From contig NC_015675.1 of the NCBI RefSeq assembly GCF_000176035.2, positions 5,584,001 through 5,648,000 on the forward strand: a stretch of DNA of 64,000 nucleotides. The letters run 5' to 3'. The translations under genes and the position numbers were made by a program. A model generated the notes under the pieces. The model had not been told where the DNA came from. It made no database searches and saw nothing but the letters and a program-made list of their open reading frames with translations. Below, piece after piece: positions 57,782 to 64,000 of the stretch (within the stretch, counting starts at the first letter, position 1; each line of letters begins with the position of its first letter). This DNA is from Mesorhizobium opportunistum WSM2075 (GTDB lineage Bacteria > Pseudomonadota > Alphaproteobacteria > Rhizobiales > Rhizobiaceae).

Positions 57782-58476
57782 TGGACGCTTCCTTTTGCGG
57801 CGGCAGAGCCGCGTTCGTCGGCGAGCAGCGTGTGCACGAGGTCCCACAGGATATGATAGGCGGCGACGTGGCACTCCTGGATGCGGTGGATAGAGGTGGA
57901 CGGCACGACAAGCAGATGCTCGACGGTGCCTGATGATTTCATGCGCCCCCCGTCGCCGCCGGCGAGCCCGATGGTGTGGACCCCCATCTCCTTGGCCTTG
58001 GCGAAGGCCGCGACCAGGTTCTGCGAATTGCCACTGGTCGAGATGCCGATCAGCGCATCGCCCTTGCGGCCGTGCGCCAGCAGTTGGCGCACGAAGACAT
58101 GGTCGAAGCCGAGATCGTTGCCGACGGCTGAAATCATCGCCAGATCGGCGACGAGATTGGTGGCGGCCAGCGCCGGCCGGCCGGCGGTCACGGGATGGAC
58201 GAACTCGACTGCGACATGGGACGCATCGCAGCTCGAGCCGCCATTGCCCATGGAGAACAGCTGACCGTTGTTGCGGTAGACATCCGCAAGCGCATGCGCG
58301 GCGGCGACAAGGATGCCAGCCTGATCTCCAAAGAAGCGCTCATTGGTTTCGCGTGTGTCGCGGGCCTTCTCGGCAACGGAATGCAGCAGCGCCGCATTCA
58401 TCTTTTCCGGATCCTGGGCCTTGCCGTGCAGGAATGGGTAGAGCCCTTTCAGTTCGCTTTCGCTGGACATTTTCAC
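57778..58476 (-). CDS. SIS-domain protein (sedoheptulose-7-P isomerase-like) inside the hyp operon
   Basis: A 232-residue GmhA-like protein with a single SIS domain: LFSMGNGGSSCDASHVAVEFVHP, GISTSGNSQNLVAAFAKAKEMG, and GGRMKSSGTVEHLLVVPSTSIHRIQECH are canonical sugar-phosphate isomerase blocks. It lies between hypC and hypD with overlap to hypD. Two starts are possible (58476, 58470). GmhA makes a heptose precursor for LPS, yet the setting implies a link to hydrogenase maturation or regulation; the role is unknown. Confidence 0.85.
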   Translation of the reverse strand: MKMSSESELKGLYPFLHGKAQDPEKMNAALLHSVAEKARDTRETNERFFGDQAGILVAAAHALADVYRNNGQLFSMGNGGSSCDASHVAVEFVHPVTAGRPALAATNLVADLAMISAVGNDLGFDHVFVRQLLAHGRKGDALIGISTSGNSQNLVAAFAKAKEMGVHTIGLAGGDGGRMKSSGTVEHLLVVPSTSIHRIQECHVAAYHILWDLVHTLLADERGSAAAKGSVQ

Positions 58477-58482
58477 GTCCTC

Positions 58483-58764
58483 CTAATGGGCCGCCGACAG
58501 CCGCATGGACTCCATCTCGGCTTGCGCTTCGCCGAGTTCGGTGAGGATTTTCAGTGTTTCGGCTGCTTCACGCTCGTCGATGCGGCTCATGGCGAAGCCG
58601 ACATGGATCAGCACCCAGTCGCCGACGCAGTCCTCGACCGAATGGTGTTCGTTGACAATGCAGGCGATGTTGATTTGTCGCCTGACGCCGCTGACATCGA
58701 CGGTTGCCAGCTTCTTTTCATGATCGTCGATCTTGAGGATCTTTCCAGGAATGCCAAGGCACAT
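58483..58764 (-). CDS. hypC: Hydrogenase assembly chaperone HypC
   Basis: A 93-residue chaperone starting MCLGIPGKILKI with the essential Cys2, and the GVRRQINIACI and VGDWVLIHVGFAMSRID family blocks. It carries the Fe(CN)2CO unit with HypD. It starts two bases after hypF stops. The C-terminal tail ends SAAH. Confidence 0.97.
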   Translation of the reverse strand: MCLGIPGKILKIDDHEKKLATVDVSGVRRQINIACIVNEHHSVEDCVGDWVLIHVGFAMSRIDEREAAETLKILTELGEAQAEMESMRLSAAH

Positions 58765-58766
58765 TG

Positions 58767-61190
58767 TCAGCTCGCTTTCTGTCGGACACCGCCGGCGTCG
58801 ATGAGATGGGCTGCCGCGATCACGGCCTGGCCGAACGCGACGCCGCCATCATTGGAAGGTACGCGGGAGTGCGTCAGGACGTTGAAATTCATGTCTTCAA
58901 GCCGGCCGAGGACCTGCTCGAACAGCACCTTGTTCTGGAAGCAGCCGCCCGACAGGGCCACCGTGTCGAAACGCGGCAGGGCGCCGTCTTCGTCGCGGCG
59001 CGCCAGCTTCAAAGCCATGGCAGCGATGGATTTCGCCAGACCCTTGTGGAAGCGCGCCGCGATGAGGGACGCCGGCGTTTTCAGGATCAGGTCGCCAAAG
59101 ACCGCGTTCCACATGCCCAGCGGCTCAATGTATGGCAGGCCTGAACCTTTCAGGTTGGGGATCGGTAACGGATAGGCGAGAGCATCGCTCTCCTCGTCAA
59201 GCGAGCGGACCGAGACCGTCGCTTCCAGCCGCGCGGCCGCCTCGCCCTCGTGGGCCTGACGGTCGAAACAGATTCCGAGAGCGGCAGCGACTGCGTCGAA
59301 CAGGCGACCGCAAGATGATGCGTTGGGCGAATTGAGGGACGCCTTGATCATGGCCTCGACACTCGCCAGCGGCTTGGCGGTGATCGCGGCAAACAGGTCC
59401 AGTTCGCCGAAATTCATGGCGAAGGCCGGCCATCCCATCTCGGCCGTCACATGCGCATGGAGGTTGCGCCACGGCTCGCGTATGGCTTGTGCCCCCCCTG
59501 GCATGGCGACCGGCTTGAAGGTGCCAAGCCGTTCGAAGCGGCGATAGTCCGCGAGCAGGAACTCGCCACCCCAGATCGCACCATCGGACCCGTATCCGAG
59601 CCCGTCGAGCACGATGGCCAGGACAGGATCCGCGTTCAACGAGCGTCCGTTTTCAGCCAGGCAGGCAGCGGCATGGGCATGATGGTGTTGAACCTCCACG
59701 AGCGGCAGGTTTTCAGACCTGGCGGTGGCGCGTGCCAGTTTCGCCGACAGATATTCAGGATGCATATCCGCGGCCAGGGCTACCGGACGGTGATCGAACA
59801 GACCGCGATAAAGGACGAGGTTCTTGCGATAGTCGTCATAGGTCAGTGCGTCTTCGAGATCGCCCTGGTGCTGCGACAGCACCGCACGGCCGTCCTTGAT
59901 CAGACAGAAGGTCGCTTTCAGTTCAGCGCCGTAAGCCAGGATTTCTGGCGCCGCCTCGAAGCCTGGCGGAAGCTCGATCGACGCCGGCGCATAGCCGCGC
60001 GCGCGGCGCAGCACGCGCAGTTTTGCGCCCATGTGGCGCACAACGGAATCGTCGATGCGGTTGGCGATATCGCGATTGTGGGTCAAAGCGTATGGTGCGA
60101 TCGAGGACAGTTTTGCTGCCGCCTCCGCGTCATCGATAAGCTGCGGTTCATCGGACAGGTTGCCGCTGGTCATGACCACTGGCCGGCCCATGCGCCTGAG
60201 CAAAAGCAGATGCAAAGGGGTTGAAGGCAGCATGAAGCCCAGGGTCTGCAGACCGGGCGCGATCTCGGCGGGCAGTTTTTCGGGTCCGGTGGCGGCAAGC
60301 AGGACAATTGGCGCCTCGCGGCTTGCAAGGGCTGCCGCTTCCGCGTCACTGACCGTCGCGTGGCGGCGAACAACATCGACGTCACGCGCCATCAGCGCGA
60401 AGGGTTTTGCATCGCGGCGCTTGCGTTGACGAAGCAAAGCCACCGCCTCCGGCCGGGTGGCATCGCAAGCAAGCTGATAGCCGCCAAGTGCCTTGATGGC
60501 GACGATCTCGCCCTTCTGGATCAGGCTCAATGCCGCGTCCACATCGTCGAGCATCGAATGCTGTTCGAAGGAGAAGGCGCGGCCATCGAAGCGAATCAAT
60601 CTTGCTGTCGGTCCGCAGACATGGCAGGCCGTCGCCTCGGCATGAAAGCGGCGATCGGCAGGATCACGATATTCGGCGCCGCAAGCCTGGCAGAGCGGAA
60701 ACGGCGCCATGGTCGTGGTGGCGCGGTCGTAAGGAACGCCGACAACGATGCTCAGTCTTGGCCCGCAATGGGTGCAGTTGGTGAAGGGATAGCGGAAACG
60801 CCGCAGGAACGGATCGAGCACTTCGGCGGCACAGACGCTACACATGGCAGCATCGGGCGATATTTCGGTGCGGGCATGAGCACCGGCCTCGCTGTCGACG
60901 ATGACGAAGCCGGACGCCAAGTCGCCCTCACAAGGGCGGGTCTCGATCGCCGTGATTTCGGCCAGCGGCGGCGGCGACGCCCGCAACTCCTCGACAAGGG
61001 CTGCAATGGTCGAGGAGACGCCACGCACGCGGATCAACACGCCCTGGCTGTCGTTGAGCACGTCGCCGTCGAGGCCCAGCCGGCTGGCGATCCGCCAGAC
61101 CGTCGGCCGGAAACCAACCCCTTGCACACGGCCGCGAACCCTGATCTCGACACTGCTCGTCGCGTCGGCCATCCGCAGCGGCGTGTTCAT
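58767..61190 (-). CDS. hypF: Carbamoyltransferase HypF
   Basis: An 807-residue enzyme making the carbamoyl precursor of cyanide. Order of domains: acylphosphatase (RVRGRVQGVGFRPTVWRIA), two zinc-finger pairs (CSVCAAEVLDPF, CTHCGPR, CQACGAEY, CHVCGP), YrdC-like domain (KALGGYQLACDA), and a Kae1-like carbamoyltransferase C-terminus (VEVQHHHAHAAACLAE and SGGCFQNKVLFE). The ATG at 61190 overlaps the NHL gene stop (ATGA). Full family length. Confidence 0.96.
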   Translation of the reverse strand: MNTPLRMADATSSVEIRVRGRVQGVGFRPTVWRIASRLGLDGDVLNDSQGVLIRVRGVSSTIAALVEELRASPPPLAEITAIETRPCEGDLASGFVIVDSEAGAHARTEISPDAAMCSVCAAEVLDPFLRRFRYPFTNCTHCGPRLSIVVGVPYDRATTTMAPFPLCQACGAEYRDPADRRFHAEATACHVCGPTARLIRFDGRAFSFEQHSMLDDVDAALSLIQKGEIVAIKALGGYQLACDATRPEAVALLRQRKRRDAKPFALMARDVDVVRRHATVSDAEAAALASREAPIVLLAATGPEKLPAEIAPGLQTLGFMLPSTPLHLLLLRRMGRPVVMTSGNLSDEPQLIDDAEAAAKLSSIAPYALTHNRDIANRIDDSVVRHMGAKLRVLRRARGYAPASIELPPGFEAAPEILAYGAELKATFCLIKDGRAVLSQHQGDLEDALTYDDYRKNLVLYRGLFDHRPVALAADMHPEYLSAKLARATARSENLPLVEVQHHHAHAAACLAENGRSLNADPVLAIVLDGLGYGSDGAIWGGEFLLADYRRFERLGTFKPVAMPGGAQAIREPWRNLHAHVTAEMGWPAFAMNFGELDLFAAITAKPLASVEAMIKASLNSPNASSCGRLFDAVAAALGICFDRQAHEGEAAARLEATVSVRSLDEESDALAYPLPIPNLKGSGLPYIEPLGMWNAVFGDLILKTPASLIAARFHKGLAKSIAAMALKLARRDEDGALPRFDTVALSGGCFQNKVLFEQVLGRLEDMNFNVLTHSRVPSNDGGVAFGQAVIAAAHLIDAGGVRQKAS

Positions 61191-62377
61191 GACGCCGCCT
61201 CCCACAGCAGGACGCGATTGTTGCCCGTATCGGCGATCGCCAACGTTTTTCCCGACGCGGCCAATGCGAACGGCCAGCAGACGCTGTCGCGGGCAGCAAA
61301 GCGCCAGCGATTGTCGCCCTTGTCGGCAAAGCCCGACTGGGCGGCGAGACCGCACGCGGCACTATCCATGCGCAGATCGTCGAGGGGGTAGCCCATCAAC
61401 CGGGAATTGGCGGTGTCGGCGCAAAGGAGGGTGCCGTCGTGGATCGCCATGCCATAGGGCATGTTGAGTGCACGATTGTTTGGGTGATAGGAGGCCCTGT
61501 TGTGGTCATTGCCGTCGAAGCTGGATTGACCCAGCACGAAGCTGCAGGGCGCGCCATCGGCATTGGGCATCGAATTCCACACCATGATGCGGTTGTTGCC
61601 GGCGTCCGCCACCAGAATCTTGTTGTTTTCGACGACCACGCTGTGCGGCCAGCGCATGCCGACAGCGCCGCCGACCCCGGAGGCATTGTCATCGCGGGTC
61701 GTTGCGTCAACCTGGCCGAGCACCAGATCGGCAGGCTGGCCGTTACGCCGAGGCATGGAGTTCCAGACCAGCACCCGACGGTTTCCGGTGTCGGCAACAA
61801 ACACCCTGCCATCGGCGATTGTGACCCCATAGCACCAGTTCAGCGTATCGGCCGCGGCGGTTGCCGCGCCGCGGTTGGCAGCGCCTCTCGAAAAATCCGC
61901 CTGCCCGAGCACCAGGTCCGCCGGCTGGTTGGAATGCTCGGGCAGTGTGCGCCAGATCAGCACACGGTGGTTCCATGCGTCGGCAATGGCGAGCACCTTG
62001 CCATCGGTCGATACTCCCGTGGGCATGTTCAACGTGGCGGGACCGACCGGCCCATGCGCGTTGCGACCTTCGGCGTAAAAATCAGGCTGGCCGATCAGCA
62101 GATCCGCCTCGGCATTGTCTGCTTGAGGCACCTTGTTCCAGATCATCAGCCGATGATGGCCGGTATCGGCAACGAAGAACGGCCCGCCGTGCGGTGCAAA
62201 GCAGACGCCACGCGGCCCAAACAGCGAATTCGGTTGAGGCCTGATGGGATCTGGAACTCCGTTGGCAGCGATCTGGTCGCCGAGAACGGTTCGCGCACCG
62301 CGAGGATCGAGGAGCTGTTGTGTCACGCTGCCTGGTAGAGGACGGCGGTAATCGGGGGCCAGGGAGATGCGCATCAT
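61187..62377 (-). CDS. NHL-repeat protein of a hydrogenase gene cluster
   Basis: A 396-residue protein of four to six NHL beta-propeller repeats, each with a 'P.GV..D...L.VAD..N.R...W' pattern (for example FVADTGNRRVLVW, VADAGNNRIMVW, IADTGNNRVLLW). Recurrent DLVLGQ strands mark the repeats. It starts MMRISLAPDYR at 62377, overlapping the Rieske gene's stop. Such propellers occur in operons of high-affinity hydrogenases of actinobacterial type. Role unknown, perhaps scaffold or electron-partner docking. Confidence 0.85.
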   Translation of the reverse strand: MMRISLAPDYRRPLPGSVTQQLLDPRGARTVLGDQIAANGVPDPIRPQPNSLFGPRGVCFAPHGGPFFVADTGHHRLMIWNKVPQADNAEADLLIGQPDFYAEGRNAHGPVGPATLNMPTGVSTDGKVLAIADAWNHRVLIWRTLPEHSNQPADLVLGQADFSRGAANRGAATAAADTLNWCYGVTIADGRVFVADTGNRRVLVWNSMPRRNGQPADLVLGQVDATTRDDNASGVGGAVGMRWPHSVVVENNKILVADAGNNRIMVWNSMPNADGAPCSFVLGQSSFDGNDHNRASYHPNNRALNMPYGMAIHDGTLLCADTANSRLMGYPLDDLRMDSAACGLAAQSGFADKGDNRWRFAARDSVCWPFALAASGKTLAIADTGNNRVLLWEAAS

Positions 62378-63246
62378 GACGACAGCCTCACCTCGACACG
62401 ATTGCCGATGACGCGCACGGCATGCGGCTGAAGCGCCACTTCGGGCGCGGTCAGGCACTCGCCGCTGGAAAGATCATACCGAAAGCCATGATACGGACAG
62501 GTGATGATGCCTTCATCGATGCTGCCGCCGTCCAGCTCCATGCCAAGGTGCGCGCAGGCATTCTGGAAGCACGAAACCACCCCCTCCTGACGTGACAGGA
62601 TCACATTTTGCCCACCGACCACGACGGCACTGATGCCGCCCTGCGGGATCTCATCGAGGCGGCACACCAGATGCCAGCCGCCGACGGCACCGAGCGCGAA
62701 CGGGCTGACGAAGCGGACACTGTCATTGTCGGCAGCGTTGCTCATGCCCTTGATCTGAACGATATCGGTGATCTCGGGACAGGCCTCCTCGATTGCTTTT
62801 TTTACGCCCGCGTGGAACGTGAGGGCCGAGGCCGGACAGCCGTCGCAGGCACCGACGAACCGGACCTCGATCGCCGGCGGCCTGACGTTGACCAACTCGA
62901 CATTGCCGCCATGCGAGGCAAGCATCGGGCGCACCCCGTCCAGCGCCGCCTCTACCCGCTCGCTGAGGCTGGGCTTGAGGATGTTGTGACGGCGCAGCAC
63001 CGCGTAGACGACCTCGTCGGTAACCGCCTGCTTCATCGCCGCGAGCGCGGCCGGCTCATCTTTCAACCCCCGCACAAGGCGTCGCAAAGCCTCACCATGC
63101 AGGTCCTCTATGGCGCGGCGGTATGCCTCCACCGCGTTGCGTTGCGTCTCGTCCCAACTCGAAAAGATCGCCTCGACACGCTCGATGTCGCCGGCAAGAC
63201 CGGCGAGATCCTCACGTTTGGTCGGGATCTGATCGATGGCGTTCAT
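62374..63246 (-). CDS. NifU C-terminal / Rieske ferredoxin fusion protein
   Basis: A 290-residue protein. An N-terminal helical part is followed by a NifU-C-type domain with CDGCPASALTF (CxxC scaffold), and a Rieske [2Fe-2S] domain with CAHLGMELDGG and CPYHGFRYDLSSG (CxH..CxxH). This combination is typical of proteins next to group 1h/5 hydrogenases and could act as the electron acceptor. The ATG at 63246 is preferred to the one 17 codons upstream, which would overlap the small membrane gene. Confidence 0.88.
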   Translation of the reverse strand: MNAIDQIPTKREDLAGLAGDIERVEAIFSSWDETQRNAVEAYRRAIEDLHGEALRRLVRGLKDEPAALAAMKQAVTDEVVYAVLRRHNILKPSLSERVEAALDGVRPMLASHGGNVELVNVRPPAIEVRFVGACDGCPASALTFHAGVKKAIEEACPEITDIVQIKGMSNAADNDSVRFVSPFALGAVGGWHLVCRLDEIPQGGISAVVVGGQNVILSRQEGVVSCFQNACAHLGMELDGGSIDEGIITCPYHGFRYDLSSGECLTAPEVALQPHAVRVIGNRVEVRLSS

Positions 63247-63247
63247 A

Positions 63248-63472
63248 TCAACGGTACTTGAGGTTTTTGAACAGGTACGGCTGCAAGGCACCGCCAATCA
63301 GGCAGGCGAGCCCGGCTGCGGCCGCCAACGGCAGGCCGGCCTTGGCAAGGGCAATGACAAGCAGGGCGGTTATGGTCGCCCCTATCGCTGTCTGGCGATA
63401 GACTTTGCCGGGTTCGGAGAAGAGCTTTCCCCGAAAGAAGAGCGTGATCGAGCTTTTTGCCATTTCCAACAT
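63248..63472 (-). CDS. Small membrane protein A of the hydrogenase operon
   Basis: A 74-residue protein with a cytoplasmic N-terminus (AKSSITLFFRGKLFSEPGKVYRQ) and two hydrophobic helices (ATITALLVIALAKAGL and AAGLACLIGGAL). Probably anchors the hydrogenase or Rieske protein to the membrane. Ten bases from the next small gene; family not recognised. Confidence 0.7.
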   Translation of the reverse strand: MLEMAKSSITLFFRGKLFSEPGKVYRQTAIGATITALLVIALAKAGLPLAAAAGLACLIGGALQPYLFKNLKYR

Positions 63473-63482
63473 GATTTGCCCC

Positions 63483-63695
63483 TCAGCCGATCAGCGTCAG
63501 AATGATCAATCCGGCGACCAGTCCCGGCACACCAGCGATCGGTCCGTAAAAACTGCCCATCATGGCGGCAAGTTCGTTGCCCAATGATTTTCCACCAATC
63601 GCGATGCCACCGATCGCTCCGCCGATGCCGGAGCAGACCAGTCCGATGATGAGCGCAAGCACCGCGCCAGCTGCCGTCAGTTCAACTCCTGCCAC
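63483..63695 (-). CDS. Small membrane protein B of the hydrogenase operon
   Basis: A 70-residue Gly/Ala-rich protein with two transmembrane helices separated by a short loop (GKSLGNELAAMMGSFYG). The small hairpin and operon position suggest a hydrogenase-associated membrane subunit, like the small membrane proteins of Hhy-type clusters. No named family recognised. Confidence 0.7.
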   Translation of the reverse strand: MAGVELTAAGAVLALIIGLVCSGIGGAIGGIAIGGKSLGNELAAMMGSFYGPIAGVPGLVAGLIILTLIG

Positions 63696-63718
63696 GTCAT
63701 AGACTCCTTGAGTTCGGT

Positions 63719-64000
63719 TCAGTTGAGATGTCGGTGTTCCCCGCCACCTTGTTGATCGCTATCGCCAGGGGCTGCCGAGAGCAGTTCACGTTCGATCTGC
63801 TCGAGGGCCTCGGCAACGGTACGCGCCTTCTCGGCCTGCCCGCTGGCGCTAAAAATTTCCCGGCTCTCGCGATAATACTCCCTAGCGGCGCGCACATTGG
63901 CGCGGTTGCCGTTCTCGGGCCGTTCCGGGTCGTCGGGAAGATTCCACAGGCAATTCGCCTTGTTGGCGACTGTGTTGGCATATTCGAGCGGCATCGTGGC
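63719..64000 (-). CDS. TPR-like protein, C-terminal part (continues off the right edge)
   Basis: Open from the right edge to the stop at 63719, about 93 codons. The visible end has the helical pattern of tetratricopeptide repeats (AREYYRESREIFSASGQAEKARTVAEALEQIERELL) following YANTVANKANCLWNLPDDP. A Met lies at 63994 but the frame is open to the window edge, so the true start is probably outside. TPR-like genes are frequent neighbours of NHL/NifU-Rieske genes in high-affinity hydrogenase clusters. Confidence 0.65.
   Translation of the reverse strand, partial: ATMPLEYANTVANKANCLWNLPDDPERPENGNRANVRAAREYYRESREIFSASGQAEKARTVAEALEQIERELLSAAPGDSDQQGGGEHRHLN

Overview
This 64 kb window is high-GC DNA from an alphaproteobacterium, most likely a rhizobial Mesorhizobium-type genome. 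The evidence is the CysND pair, the dTDP-rhamnose/O-antigen locus, a Ti-type TraACD relaxosome, a rhizobial two-domain cold-shock protein and an uptake-hydrogenase maturation operon. Both ends are cut: cysN at the left, a TPR-like gene at the right.

1-12.2 kb: sulfate activation (cysN partial, cysD) followed by surface-polysaccharide genes: O-antigen ligase-like protein, epimerase, undecaprenyl-phosphate sugar transferase, membrane nucleotide-sugar 4,6-dehydratase, rfbA-C-B-D and a UDP-glucuronate 4-epimerase-like gene. 12.2-23.1 kb: housekeeping and core-variable genes: bioY, an MBL-fold hydrolase, DUF1499, an acyl-CoA ligase, DUF427, a polysaccharide deacetylase, a family-9 glycosyltransferase with a coupled micro-gene, ppdK, and a glyoxalase-like protein.

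23.2-52.7 kb: an accessory island beginning at tRNA-Gln(TTG). A large serine recombinase reads antisense through that tRNA. The island holds defence-type genes: an Abi_C protein overlapping a frameshifted Shedu nuclease, two separate Septu-like ATPase+HNH pairs, and a PD-(D/E)XK-like nuclease behind a P450 fusion. It also has relics (H-NS-like, N6-methylase, paiB), moeA, a DUF2235 hydrolase with lipoprotein neighbours, and at its right side alpA, traA, a recognisable oriT, traC and traD. No type IV secretion genes are visible, so it looks like a mobilizable rather than self-transmissible element.

The most striking system is a compact RiPP locus at 36.25-39.2 kb: two precursor peptides ending in Tyr/His-Asn/His-Arg triplets (YNRTYNRHNR and YNRTYHRHNR) flank a radical SAM/SPASM maturase, followed by a 2OG-Fe(II) oxygenase and an HExxH peptide-hydroxylase-type protein. 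This predicts cyclophane (triceptide) formation followed by two distinct hydroxylation-type tailoring steps.

53-64 kb: a tightly coupled minus-strand hydrogenase-maturation operon read from the right edge: TPR-like gene, two small membrane proteins, NifU-Rieske protein, NHL-repeat protein, hypF, hypC, a sedoheptulose-isomerase-like SIS protein, hypD, hypE, hypA, hypB with a very long His-rich segment, and a nickel permease. The accessory genes suggest that structural genes of a high-affinity (Hhy-like) [NiFe] hydrogenase lie just beyond the right edge.
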